Origin: Dastarcus helophoroides
Taxonomy: Eukaryota > Arthropoda > Insecta > Coleoptera > Bothrideridae
DNA length: 64,000 nucleotides
Direction of reading: 5' to 3'
Assembly (NCBI GenBank): GCA_028583605.1
Contig: CM053333.1
Coordinates: 14,736,638 to 14,800,637, forward strand
Positions 1 to 12,830 of this stretch are shown here, in pieces. The notes under the pieces are model-generated. The model had not been told where the DNA came from. It searched no databases and saw only the letters and a program-made list of their open reading frames with translations. Every line of letters starts with the position of its first letter. The stretch's first letter is position 1. A program made the translations under genes and the position numbers.

Positions 1-2345
1 GTCTTGTCCCCGAAATTTAGTCGTTTTTTCTCTTTTAAAATTTCGCCATATCTCAAAATTTGACTTTCGGAAAGTTTCGACTTTTCTTTTAAACCTGACT
101 TTCTGCAAATTTCGTCTTGTTTGTCAAAATTTGTCTTGTCCTAAATTAGGCACATCTTTTGATCAAAAAGTAAAAATCTTGAGAATAATCTTGATCTGTA
201 AATTTTGAAAAATAGTTTTTGGAAATTTTAAATTTTTGTAAAAAGACGAAAAGTTTCTTTGAAAATTTCAACTGTTTTTCTAAATCCAACTTTCTGGAAT
301 TCCCAACTTGTTTTTCAAAATTTCGACGTTTACTTAAAAATTAGATATTTTCTGAAATCACGGTGGGTCAGGATAGGGAGCTTGTTTCCATTTGGATTCA
401 GGCACTCATTAGAAAATAAATATTCAGCCTAGAAATGCCAACTTTTTTTGAAAATTGGATTTTTTCTTAAAATTTACCCCCTTTCCATATTTCGACAAAA
501 TTTGACTCTCTGGAAAATTTCTAATTTCTAGTTTAAGAAATTCGATGTTTTCCTCCAAATATTTTTTTGAAATCCCATTTTTTCAAAATTTGCTTGACTC
601 TTTGGAACTCTTTTACCTCGAAATTTCACTTTTTTCGAAATGTAGACAAAATTTGACTCCCTGGGAAATTTTGAATTTTTATTCAATTTCTAGTTTAAAA
701 ATTCGATCTTTTCCTCCAAATATTTTTTTGAAATCCCGATTTTTTTTAATTTGCTTGGCAATTTGGAACTCTTTTACCTCGAAATTTGTCTTTTTTCGAA
801 ATTTCGACTTATCTCAAAATTCATCCTTTATGGTGCAGGTAATCGCAAGTTTTTTCTTAAAATTTGACTTTCTGCACACAGTTTTCAGTTTTCTCTCGAA
901 ATTTCGTTCCTATCCTCAAAATTCGTCTTTATCTCAAAAGTTCGTTCCTGTCCAGGCAATTCGTCCTTTTCTGGAAATTCTAACTATTTTTTATAATAAA
1001 TTCGTTCTTTTTAATCAGGACTATTCGCAAAATTCTACCTTTTTTCTTAAAATTTAACCTTTTCTGGAAAATTTCAAATTGTTTGTTGCAGATTTCGTGT
1101 TCTCAAAATTTCGGTTTTTTCTAAATGGTCTTATTTTTTTAACATTGGGCTTTTCCTTAAAATATCGATCTTTTAAAAATTGATTTTCCAGAAATTTCTA
1201 TTGATTTCTTAAAGTTCGCCTTTTTATTGAAATTTTGATTTTTATCTCAAATTCTATGGTTCATATTTCTGGACATTTCGACTTTTTCCTTCGTTGTTTT
1301 TTTTAGAAATGTTGCCTTTTTCTCTTTAAAATAGTCTTCTTCCTTAAATTCGTCTTTTCCTCATAATCCTCTTATTAGAAATTTCCACTTTATTAGAGTT
1401 CTACTTTTTGAATATTACTTTTAAAAATAGTCTATTTTTGGGACTTCTGTAATTTTTCTTAGTATTCGTCTAGTTCTAAAAACTTCCCATTTTATTAAAT
1501 TTGACTTTTCGGAAATTTCAAATTTCGCCTTATTTTCCAAATTTTGCCTTATCTCAAAATGTTTTTGAAAATGTCGGCTTGTTCTTCGAAATTGACTTTT
1601 CCTTGAAATTTCGATTTTCCCAAATTCGTTTGTTTCCCTTAAATTAGATCGGAATGTTGATAAATAAGTAAAAATGTTGAGAAACATATTTTTGGGAAAT
1701 TTTCAGAACAAGATTTCTTGTAAATTCAGCTTCTTTAGCTAAGTTTCAATGTTATGTCAAAATCTAAATAAAATATAACAATTCCGAAAATAATACTTTT
1801 GGAAAATGCATTTTTTTTCCTCTAAATTCAGCCTTTGAAAAATTTTACTTCCAATTTTCTACATTTTTTTGAATTTTTTAGAAAGATCAGGTTTTTATTT
1901 TAAATTAATTTTCCCAAAATTCCGATTTTTTCCCAACATTTTATTATTCCTCTCAAAATTGGACTTTGTCTTAGAAATTTTTGAATACTAGATTTTTTTT
2001 TAATTTGACTTTCCTTTCCAAACTGTTTATCAAAATTCGCCTTATTCTCGAAATTTCGACTTGTACTTCAAAATGCAAAGTCATGTTTTTGGAAATTCGA
2101 TTATTTTTCCAAAATTGGATAAGACATTTCTGGAAAAAGATAATGACTATTTAAATTTGTTCCACAAAATTCGACTTTTGGAAATTTCGAAATTTTTCAA
2201 AAGATTTTTTCCCAAATTTAGGCTCTTTTTTGGAATTCTAACGTTAACCTGGAAATTCGATTCCCCCAGTTGATGTAGTTCAGTGAAAATATACATATAT
2301 TCAGTTGGAAGGTTTTCTCGTTGGCTTTTTTGGTCCATCAATTAT
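1..2345 (-). repeat. Degenerate AT-rich array, T-rich on the + strand
   Basis: Run of imperfect short units of the type TTTCGACTTTTTCTCAAAA, about 17-25 bp each, so diverged that units are recognised by motif and not by alignment. The A-rich sense reads on the minus strand, opposite to the next two arrays to the right. A short non-array patch lies near 361-420. It falls in the Asap intron left of the exon at 2957. Open frames here are only runs of F, S, L and K codons. Confidence 0.8.
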
Positions 2346-2370
2346 TCAAAATGATTTTTACCTCTTCTAG

Positions 2371-2625
2371 AAGGAAATCCTGCGTAAGCCCATGCATGGT
2401 GTTTCTGAAATTTTGAAAGGGGTCCGCGACTACAAAAAAAAGGCTAAGAAGCCCTGAGTGTGGCCTATTGAAGAGTCCAGTGCAGTTTGTGATGTTTTAA
2501 CTGGAATTAATGCAAAATGCTGGGAAAGCACATTTTTTGTGTTGAAAGAGACAAATTTCCGGTGCCGGGTTGCGACCTACGATTTGGAAAACTCTGTATC
2601 GAAAGATTTGATGAAGCTTAATTAG
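2371..2625 (+). pseudogene. Decayed coding fragment, unrecognised
   Basis: A pyrimidine-rich stretch ending CTCTTCTAG at 2370 looks like a splice acceptor. From 2371 one frame runs 84 codons to TAG at 2623-2625, broken once by TGA at 2455-2457. The predicted peptide begins KEILRKPMHGVSEILKG, has a KKKAKKP stretch just before the stop, and later reads AVCDVLTGINAKCWEST. Its composition is far less AT-rich than the array beside it. I do not recognise the family. It lies antisense within an Asap intron, so a decayed gene or transposon fragment is more likely than a host exon. Confidence 0.3.
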
Positions 2626-2956
2626 TTTTCAAATCAATATACCATACAGAAATAGAACTATGAAGCCAAAGGCGTTTGTTTTTTCTAGTTCAAGTAAGAT
2701 AAAAATATTAGTGTAGTACATAATATCAGATAAAACAATTTTTCTATTGTTATTAAAAATATTTTTAATTCATATCAGTCCCCTTATTTGTGGGATCAAA
2801 TATTAAACAATCGATTTAATTATTGTCCAACAGTACTTGACATGAATCAATAATTTAATCATTGTTTATACCCGAACAATAACAAATATTTAATTCGAAT
2901 CTCGCAACTATGTACATGTCGTACGTAAGAAGGCCGTTCGCGCGACTTCAACTTAC
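2626..2956. other. Intron sequence without recognised features
   Basis: AT-rich non-array DNA between the decayed frame and the Asap exon. I see no gene or repeat in it beyond the splice donor beside 2957. Confidence 0.6.
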
Positions 2957-3029
2957 TGTTTCCTGATGTGTAAATAGCCTTGATGGCCTTTTTCATCTTT
3001 GTCAAGCCATCCCTGTCGTAATCCAAGGT
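2957..3029 (-). CDS. Asap: Asap homologue, second coding exon (BAR domain)
   Basis: A 73-bp exon on the minus strand. It is bounded by an acceptor (TTTTTTTGCAG, ending at 3030) and a donor (GTAAGT from 2956). It encodes 24 codons plus one base, reading TLDYDRDGLTKMKKAIKAIY then TSGN. This matches the start of the BAR domain of ASAP1/ASAP2 (LDQDRTALQKVKKSVKAIYNSG in human ASAP1). ASAP proteins are Arf GTPase-activating proteins acting at membranes, focal adhesions and endocytic tubules; the BAR domain senses or bends membrane. The upstream exon ends in phase 0, which fits this start exactly. The exon ends in phase 1, and the remaining exons lie beyond the left edge. Confidence 0.88.
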
Positions 3030-3480
3030 CTGCAAAAAAAAATTAAATCAACAATCTTTACAAATAATATCGCTACTTAAATTATACCAAAACCTAGAGA
3101 TCATAACAATCTTACTTTTCTAAAAGCGTACGTGTCATTTGTGAATTCATTTACTGTGTATTTACTGAATTTTTATTGTTAGCGTGTTGGACGAACCAAA
3201 CAATAAAACAATGAGAAGCTTATACCATTACTTTGTTCATAGAAAACAATATGTTGTAACCGCACGCTTATTTCATAATCATTAGGGTTAAAGTTAACTT
3301 TAAATAAATCGGTTACATTAGTAAAAAAATGTGTTACTGAATAGGCTAGTTTCAGCCTAATGGACGTTTAAAAAAAAACTATATACCCTGGTATTTTTTT
3401 TACATCCTGTTCCCCGCCAACAAAATGTCTAGGTGTTACACAAACGTTACATCGGATGAAAAAATGGTTGCAAAAAAATT
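3030..3480. other. Intron sequence beside the Asap exon
   Basis: Ordinary AT-rich, non-array DNA between the splice acceptor and the first large array. I see no gene or recognised element. Confidence 0.6.
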
Positions 3481-6400
3481 CGACAGTTTCAGAAAAGCTG
3501 ATTTGGCGGAAAAAGTCAACATTTTCAAAAAAGTCGACACTTCGAGAAAAATGTTGATATTTGGAGAAAAACTAAATATTTCGACAAAAAATTGATATTG
3601 AGGAAAAAGTCATGTTTCAAAAAAAGTTGATATTTGAAGGAAAAAATCAGAAGTCGACATTTCGAGCGAAAAAGTGATATTTCGAGAAAAAAGTTGACAA
3701 AAGGCGACAGTTCCAAAAAGTGTCGATACATTTTGAGAAAAAGGTCGACATTTCGGGAAAAAAAGGTCGGCATTTCGAAAACGTCCACATTTCGGTAAAA
3801 AGTCGATCTTTCGATAAAAATCAATATTTAAAATAATAATAATAATAATAATAATAATAATTTCGAATTGAATTCGGTATTTCAAGAATAGTGGATATTT
3901 TGAGAAAAAGATCGATATTTCGAAAAAATTCGGAATTTTATGAAAAGTCTATATTTCGGAAATAAATAGACATTTCTTGGATAAAGTCGGTATTTTCAAA
4001 AAATCAACATTTCGGGAAAAACTCGTCATTTCGAGAAAAATCAATATTTCGAATTCGCTATTTAAAGAAAAGTGGATATTTTAAGAAAAAGATCGCTATT
4101 TTGAAAAAGGTAGGCACTTCAAGAAAATTCGATATTTCGGGGAAAAAATCGACATGTCGAGAAAAATGTCGGCATTTCCAAAAAGTCGACATTTCGAAAA
4201 AAACTCGACATTTCGAGAAAAATCGATATTTCGAAAAAAGTCTGCGCTTTAACAAAAGTCGATATTTTGAGAAAATGATCGATATTTTGGGGAATAATCG
4301 ATATTTCCAGAAAAAAAACGGGATTCTCAAAAAGTCGACATTTCGGTAAAAAGTTGAAAATTTGGAAAAAAATCAATATCTCGAATTCGGTATTTTAAAA
4401 AAGTGGATATTTTAAGAAAAAAATCGATATTTCGAAAAAAGTAAGCATTTTGGGGAAAGTCGATATTTCGGGCAAAAATTGACAATTTCGAGAAAAAAGT
4501 CGGCATTTCCAGAAAGTCGACATTTCGACAAAAACTCGACATTTCGAGAAAAATCGATATTTTGAAAAAAGTCGACATTTCAAGTAAAGTCGATATTTTG
4601 AGAAAAAGGTCGATATTTGGGGGAAAAATTTACATTTGGAGAAAAAACTCGGCATTTCCAAAAAGTCGACATTTCGGTAAAGAGTTGACATTTCGAGAAA
4701 AAACAAAATTTCGAATTAGGTATTTCAAGAAAAGTGGATATTTTGAGAAAAAGATCGATATTTCGAAAAAAGTCGGAATTTTACGAAGTCTATATTTCGG
4801 GAATAAATCGACGTTTCTTGAAAAAAGTCGGTATTTTCAAAAAATCGATATTTCGGGGAAAACTCGACATTTCGGGAAAAATCAATATTCCGAATTCGGT
4901 ATTTGAAGAAAAGTGGATATTTTGAGAATAAGATCGTATTTCTAAAAAGGTAGACAGTTCAAGAAAATTCGATACTTCGGGGAAAAAATCGACATTTCGA
5001 GAAAAATGTCGGCATTTTCAAAAAGTCGACATTTCGAGAAAAATCGATATTTCGAAAAAAGTTTGTGCTTTAACAAAAGTCGATATTTTGAGAAAGTGGT
5101 CGATATTTCAGGGAAAAATCGATGTTTCGATAAAAAGTTGACATTTCGAGAAAAATCAATATATCGAATTCGGTAATTCGAAAAAGTGGATATTTTGAAA
5201 CAAAGATCGATATTTTGAAAAAAGTAGGCACTTTAGAAAAAAGTCGGCATTTCCAGAAAGTCGACATTTCGAAAAAAGTTCGACATTGCGAGGAAAATCG
5301 ATATTTCGAAAAAATCGATGTTTCGAAAAAATCGATATTTCGAAAAAAGTCGGCATTTCAAAAAAAGTCGATATTTTCAGGAAAAGATCGATATTTGGGA
5401 AAAAATCGATATTTGGGGAAAAAATCGATATTTCGAGAAAAAAACGGGATTCTCAAAAAGACGACATTTCAGTAAAAAGTTGACATTTCAAGAAAAATCA
5501 GTATCTCGAATTCGGTATTTCAAAAAAAGTGGATATTTCGGGAAAAAATCGACAATTTCGAGAAAAAAATTCGGCATTTCGACAAAAACTCGACATTTCG
5601 AGAAAAATCGATATTTCGAAAAATTCGATATTTCGAAAAAAGTCGGCATTTCAAGAGAAGTTGATATTTTGGAAAAAAGGTCGATATTTGGCGGAAAAAT
5701 CTACATTTGGAGAAAAAAGTCGGCATTTCCAAAAAGACGATATTTCAGGAAAAACTCGACATTTCGAGAAAAATCAATATTTCGAATTAGGTATTTTAAG
5801 AAAAGTGGATATTTTGAGAAAAAGATCGACATTTCGAAAAACGTCGGCGTTTCAAGAAAAGTCGAATTTCGGGAAAAATCGACATGTCGAGAAAAAAGTC
5901 GGCATTTCCAAAAAGTGGACATTTCGGAAAAACTCAAGTTATCAAGAAAAATCGATATTTCAAAAAAAGTTGGCATTTCAAGAAAAATCGATATTTTATG
6001 TAAAAGATCGGTATTTCGAGAAAAAGAAGACATTTCGAGACAAAAATCGTCATTTATAAGAAAGTTGATATTTCGATAAAAACGTCAATATTTTCAAGAA
6101 AGTTCACATTTCGAGAAAAAAGTCGACAAAAGAATAATCGATATCACAAATATCGATATCACAAAATTGAAATTTACAAAAAATGATATATGAAGAAAAA
6201 GTTGACAAAAATCGACATTTTGAAAGTAAACACTTTGAGAAAAAGTCGACATTTCAAGAAAAAATCGACGATATTACAAAAAAAATCGTTATTATGAGAA
6301 AAAAATCGATATTTCGATTAAAAAAATCGATATTTCGACGAAGCAGCCGGTTTTCCAAAAAAAATCGACATTTCGAGAAGAAATCAAAAAAGTCGACATT

Positions 6401-7140
6401 ACGAGAAAAATCGATATTTCGAAAAGAGTTGCCATTTCAAGAAAACGATCTACATTTCGAAAAATAGTCGACATTTTGAGAAAAAATTCGAGATTTCCAG
6501 AAAAAAGTCGACTTTCGAGAACGAAGTTGACATTTCGAAACAAAAGTCGACATTTCGAGAAAAAGGTCGACATTTTGAAAAAGCAGTCGATATTTCGAGA
6601 AAAGCTGACATTTCCAAAAAAGTCGACATTTCCAAAAAAGTTTATATTTCGAGAAAAAACGAATACATATTTCGAAAAGTCGACATTTCTAAACAGACAT
6701 TTGGGGAAAAATAAACATTTCCAAAAAAAATTTCAACATTTCCAGGACAAAGTTAACATTTCGTGAAAAACTTCGACATTACAAAAAAAAGCCGCAATTT
6801 CGAGTAACATGCCGCGGGCATTTCAAGAAAAAGGTCGAAAACCAACACTCCGAAAAATAAAGTTGAGATTTCGAGAAAAATGTCAACATAACAAAAAAAA
6901 CTCGATATTTCAAGAAAAGTCGACTTTTCGATAAAAACATCAATGCTTCGATAAAAAAAATCGATATTTTAAAGGAAGTCGACATTTCGAAAAAAAGTCG
7001 ACAGAGAAATTTACGGTTGTAAGATTCAAGTCGACTTTTCGATAAAAATATCAACATTTCGATGAAAAATTCGATATTACCTAGTAGTAGAAGTAGACAT
7101 TTCGAAAAAAAGTCGACAGAGAAATCCAGGGTTGTGAGAT
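3481..7140 (+). repeat. Degenerate 17-20 bp tandem array with higher-order structure
   Basis: Hundreds of imperfect units related to GTCGACATTTCGAGAAAAA and ATCGATATTTCGAAAAA, A-rich on the plus strand. This is the best-preserved array in the window. Between 3870 and 5790 a marker (GAATTCGGTATTT followed by GTGGATATTTTGAGAAAAAG) recurs at 3870, 4051, 4383, 4713, 4892, 5166, 5508 and 5784. The spacings are 181, 332, 330, 179, 274, 342 and 276 bp. Open frames of up to 253 codons (5318-6079) are by-products of the unit. The array sits inside the long Asap intron. Confidence 0.88.
3832..3861 (+). repeat. (AAT)n microsatellite
   Basis: About ten perfect AAT units embedded in the degenerate array. 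Confidence 0.95.
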
Positions 7141-7150
7141 TTAAAAGTAC
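6979..7150 (+). repeat. Tandem duplication with 115-bp offset at the array edge
   Basis: A segment of about 52 bp starting GACATTTCGAAAAAAAGTCG at 6981 is repeated from 7096 with a few substitutions. It includes the non-array words GACAGAGAAAT and GGTTGT. It marks the right edge of the array as a recent segmental duplication. Confidence 0.75.
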
Positions 7151-8640
7151 TTCTCTTAAAATGAGGTTCGGGTCGCTTCTATGTCTTCTTAGATTTCACG
7201 TGCTGAAAAAGTATCTGAAAGTTTACATGCTACTCTGCTACCCGCGATTTCGTCAGCAAACTTACAGAAATAACTGCGACGCAACTGTATCGAAGTTTCA
7301 AAACAATTCTACATTTAAATAAAATCTGAAATTTATTTCCAAGCTAATTTTTTAGGCGGTAACGTAATGTTACTGAAATCGATAATACAGATACCTACTT
7401 TTGTGTTCGAGAACCTAAGGAGGGAGGTCGCTATTAAAATAAGGTAAGAGTTGACTCTCTCTATGATTGGTTATATCGTGTAAAAAGGTTTAAAAAGGTT
7501 GTGAAGTTTACTGAAACTTTTTTCTAAGTTTGGGATAAAAAGCAGCCCATTAACCATTCAGCATTGTAAGGAATATTTATATATTAGTAAGGATAAGGAT
7601 TAAGACCCGGTAGCTGCCTTAAGCTCCCAAAATTAACAGAGCTACGTCCACATAACTGATGCTTTCATTATGACAAAAATGTTCTTTGTATCTAGTGCAA
7701 ATATTGCAGTAAGTCTGATCAATGTATAATAGTACTTGATGGAGAAAGTGAAATAAAACACAATCGAAAATTGGGAACAATTCTATGAACGAAAGTAATG
7801 ATGGTTTAACAAATTTTTTTTAAATTTGTTTCATAACTTGTAAAAAATTAATATTCTCTTATATTTTGTTAAAACATTAGGTTTTATTTCACAACGCACT
7901 TCAACTAACAAAAAATATTTATTTGTGTTGATTAACAATTTGCTTAACTGAATATTTTTTTCAATTTATAAATTCCACAAAAGACAAACAAGAAATAAAA
8001 CAACCAGTAAGAAATAATTTTAATGTTGAATATTCCAAATAAGTAACTTACGGGATTGGTAGATTAAGTGCGAAGTTGGCATTGTAATATTCCAAGTTAG
8101 TAATTTATAGGATTGGCAATAAAAACTTAAATGAGAAGTTAGGTATTAGCACACTTTTTTTTGTTTTTAATAGAAACGAGTAATCAACGTTAAATGTCGT
8201 TCTCTTTTTATAAAAATTTTCACTAAGAAATTAGTAATACAGGTAGGTATATGAATTTTCAGCGTTCTTAAAAAATTAAAAAGATAATTAAACTTAACAT
8301 TGAATATTACAAAGTAATATACATTGAACGAGATAAAACTATTTATTATTTTATTAACTAATAATATTAACTAAATAATGAAAAGGGTGCAATGTACATG
8401 GAATAAATTGTCAGCATAAGGGTTGAATCAATGAAGCGGAATAAACATCAAATCTGTAAAAACATTTTCAATTTCGATAATTTTTTTTATTTATACACTA
8501 ATTCAAGTGTTTAATGTTATTAATTATTCAAAATCAAAAATGAAAACGTTGCAGATGGCAACTAACTATTAGAATCCCAAATTTGAGCTTTTTTGAAAAA
8601 TGTCAAATTAATTTTTTTTACTCATTTTTAGTTTTTAAAA
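7150..8640. other. Non-array intron sequence
   Basis: AT-rich DNA of ordinary complexity between two arrays in the Asap intron. I find no convincing exon, RNA gene or terminal-repeat element. Confidence 0.5.
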
Positions 8641-11600
8641 ACTGTATGATAAAAGTCGAAATTTGGAGAAAAAGAGTCGACATATTGAGAAAAAAATCAT
8701 TTTTCTGAGATCAAAAGTCAACATTTCAAAAATAAAGGCCGGCATTTAAAAAAAAAAGGCGGCATTTAAAAAAAAGGCGACATTTCGAGAAAGAGTTCCA
8801 GTTCCTCATTTTGAGAGACATTCCAGAAAAAAAAATTCCACGAAATCTTTTTTTCGAAATTTCCAAAAAAAAATTTTCTCTTCCATTTTACCGGTTTTTT
8901 AAAATTAAAATGTCAACAGAATTTCAAAAAAATAAAGAAATTCAACGGAAGAAAAATTTCGAGACGAATTTCAAGGAAAAACAAAGCTCAATGTCAAAGT
9001 TTTAATTAACTCCTAGAAAAAGCCAAACTTGGGAAAAAAAGGCATAATTGCGAGTCACAGGTCAACATTTTAAGAACAATTGGAATTTTTTAATAAAAAG
9101 ATAAATTTTGAGAAAAACAGTTAAATTTTCGGTACAAAGACGAAACTTTGAAAAAAGCCAAATATTAAGATAAAAAAAGGCTAATAGATCGAATTTTGAG
9201 AAGCATGGAAAGCATGGAAGCATCGAAAAAAACTCGATATTTTCAGAAAAGACCCGAAGTTTTTGAAAAAATGAAATTTCTCAGAGGAAGTCAAACTTTG
9301 AGAAAAAAAGTTGAAATTCCGATAAAAAGACGAATTTGGGTGATGTCAAATTTTGAGATAAATGCCAAAATGTCAGGTAAAAAACAAACAGAAAAAAAAT
9401 TTTCGAAAAAACGAATTTTGGAAAAACTCTAAATTTTTAGAAACATGGCAAGAGATGAATTTTGAAAAAATATATCTCCAGAGGAAGGCCTAACTTGAAA
9501 ATCAAAAAAAAAATCTCATAGTAAGCTTTTGAAAATAAAAAATCGGATTTTTAAAGCACAAAGACGAATTTTGATAAAACGATGAATTCCAGGAATTTGT
9601 CGAAACGACAATTTTCAGAAAACGTTGAAATTAAAAAAAAATACGACCTTTAGAAAAAAAAGAAAAAATTTCGAAAAAAGTCAATTTTGAAAAAAAAAGT
9701 CTAAATTTTGATGCAAGGTCAGGATTTGAAGAAAAGTGAACTTTTAGGAAAAAAGTCCAAATTAAAAAAAAATAAGACCAATTTTGAAAAGACCATTTTT
9801 TAAGATCGAGTTTTGAGTAATATCAAAAGCTCGAAAAAGACAATTTTGAAAAAAAATTCGAATTTCCAGAAAAAGGTCTAGCTTGATTAAAAAAAAATCT
9901 CAGAGGAAGTTAAATTTTGACAAAAAAGGCGAATCGTTAGAAAAAAAGTCGACATTTCAATAAAAAACGAAATTGAAGCAGAATGTTGAAATTTGTAAAA
10001 ACGATTTTCAGAAAAAACTAAAGTACAGCACTTTTAAAAGAATGACTAACTTTAAAAAAAAAGACGAATTTTGAAAAGTCCAAAATTCGACAAAAAACTT
10101 CAGATTTCGGTAAAATCTCGAGCTTTAGAAAAAACATCGAATTTTGGGAATAAAATCTATAAATTTCAAAAAAGGATAAATTCTGACAAAAAGTTTCAAT
10201 TTTGAAGAAAAATTAAAAATTTCGAAAAAAGACGAATTTTGAGAAAGTCCAAATTTTGATAAAAGGTCAAGATTTGAAAAAAAAAGTCGACCTTGGAAAC
10301 AAAGTCAAGATAACAAATTATATAAGAAATTTTGAAAAGACCGCTTTATAAAAATCGAATTTTGAAAAACAGATTAAGTTAGAAAAAAGGACGAATTTTG
10401 AAAAAAAATCGAATCTCCAGTAACTTCAACTTCAAAAATAATTTCAGATGAAGTCAAATTTTGAGAAAAAAAAAAGGCATTTTCAGCAAAAATTTTCGAT
10501 ACAAAAATATGAATTTTGAAAAATCGTAATTTTGAGGAAAAAACTTAAGATTTTGGCAGTCGAACTTTAGAACAAAAAATCTAATTTTGGAAATAAAATT
10601 CATAAATTAAAAAAAAAACACGAATTTTGACAGGAAGTTCAAATTTCGAGAAAAATTAAAAAATATCGAAAAAAAGAAGAATTATGAGAAAGTCCAAAAT
10701 TAAGTAAAGTAAAGATTTGGGAAAAAGTCGACTTTTGGGAATAAAGTCGAAATTTTAAAAAAGTAAGACAAATTTTGAAAAGATCATTTCATAAAAATCT
10801 AATTTTGAGAAATAGGAAAACTTTGAAAAAAAAACTACTTCAAAAAAATCTCAAAGGAACGAAAATTTCGAAAAAAAAGGCAAATTTTGAACAAACAAAA
10901 ATCGACATTTCGATAAAAAGCCGAATTTTAAAGAAAATGGCGAAATTTGCAAAAACAACGATTTTTGGAAAATGCTGTACTTTTAGAAGAATGACAATCT
11001 TTCGAAAAAAATATGAATTCTGAATAATCTTTATTTCGAGAAAAAAACTTAGATTTCAGCTGAAGGTCGAAATTTAGAAAAAAAATGAAATTTTAAGAAT
11101 AAAATCTATAAATGTCAAAAAAGACGAACCTCGAAAAAAAGTTTAAATTTTTAGAAAAAAGAAGAAATTAAAAAAAAAAGACGAGTCATGAAAAAATTCA
11201 AAATTTCAGTAAAAGGTCAAGGTCTTAATAAAGTAGACTTTGAGAATAAAGTCGAAATTAAAAAAAATAAGAACAAATTTTAAAACGAGAAAAAGACAAA
11301 TTTTGAGCAGAAACTCGAAATTTTTAGGAAAAAGGTTCAATATCAAAAAAATAAAATTTTTCAAATGACGTCAAATTTTAAGAAAAAAAATCGAATATTC
11401 AGAAGAAAAAGTCAAAATATTGAAAAAAGACGAATTTCGAGGAAACAGTCGAAATTTAAAGAAACAAAGGATTTCGAAAATATGAGAATCTTTTGGAAAA
11501 AAATAAGGATTTTGAAAATTCGAAATGTTGAGAAAGAACTTTCAAAAAGCACTAACTTTTCAAAAAATGACAATTTTTCGGGAAAAAATGGAGAAGTAGA

Positions 11601-12830
11601 GATTTCAAGAAAAAGTCGAAATTTACAGAAATAACGATCTTCAGAAAAGGCCGAATTTTCGCAAAAATGACGATCTTTCGAGAAAAAAATACAAATTTTG
11701 AAAATCAAATTTTTGAGAAAAATCAATCGAAATTTCGAGAAAAAATTTTGAAAAAAACTCGAGTTTTGTGAATAAAACCTGTAAATTTAAAAAATGTAGA
11801 GAAAAAAAGAAGAAATTTCGAGAAAAAAAATCGAATTCTGATAATTATACAAATTTTAACCAAAAAGTCTAAATTTCAGAAAAAAGCCTAATTTTTGGAG
11901 TAGTCGACCCTGAAAAAAAAAACGCATTTGGGATCAAAAAGACCAATTTTATAAAAGTCGAATTTTGGGAAAAGCCAACATTTTGAAAAAAACGAACTTA
12001 AAAAAAACGCCGACATTTCCAGGAAAATGCCGAATTAAAAAAAATATAATTTTGAAAAGTCGGAATTTCGAGAATTGAAATGTCAAGGAAAAGTTAAGAT
12101 TTGCAGGAATAACGATTTTCAAAAACGGCTGAATTTTCAGAAATACTAACTCCCGGAAAAAAATATGAATTTGAAAAAGTCAAAATTTTGAAAAAAAGGT
12201 CGGAATTTCGAGAAAAAATCGAAAATAAAAAAAATCAAATTCTGCAAATAAAAATAATTCAAAAATTCAAAGAATCACCAAGAAACTTCGAAAAAAAGTC
12301 TAAATCAAAAATTATGAGAAAAAAAGTCGAAAATAAAAAAGAGGACGAATTTTGAGATAAGAAAAGGGCCAATTGTATAAAAGTAAATTTTGGAAAACAT
12401 TGCAAAATTACGAAAAAGACGAATTTTGAAGAAAAAATATCCGCGAATTTCTGGAAAACGGGTTAATTAAAAAAAAATAAAATTTTTCAAAGGAAATCAA
12501 ATTTTGAAAAAAAAAAACTTTGGAAGAAAAATTTAAATTTCCAGAAAAATGACGAAATTAAAAAAATAACATCTCTCGAAGGAAGAGAATTTCGAGCAAA
12601 AAGTTAAAATTTGCAGAAACAACGATTTTGAGAAAAAGATTACTTTCAGAAAAATGACGATCTTTCAAAAAAAAAACTAATTTTCATACATAAAAATTTT
12701 AAGAAAAAATCGAAATTTCTACGGAAATTCAAATTTTAAAAATGGAATTAAAGTCGAGTTTTGAGGATAAAATCTAAATTTAAAAAGAAATACGATTTTC
12801 GACAATAAGTCAAAGGTTATATAGGGTATA
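8641..12830 (+). repeat. Degenerate A-rich array, older or more diverged
   Basis: Same class as the array at 3481-7140 and same orientation, but the units are more often GAAATTTTGAAAAAAAGTC, with fewer SalI-like GTCGAC cores and no clear higher-order period. It fills the middle of the Asap intron. Frames seen here (for example 11365-11634) are artefacts rich in K, F, I and R. Confidence 0.8.

Noticed and set aside
545..1057. A 170-codon frame rich in F, S and L
   Set aside because: Lies wholly in T-rich degenerate array; composition explains it.
5318..6079. A 253-codon open frame rich in K, R, F, I and S
   Set aside because: It is the translation of the 17-20 bp array unit, with overlapping open frames in other phases and on the other strand over the same region; no start context, domain or splice signal.
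3481..7140. CRISPR-like spaced repeats
   Set aside because: Units are contiguous, degenerate and have no unique spacers of constant length; the genome is eukaryotic.
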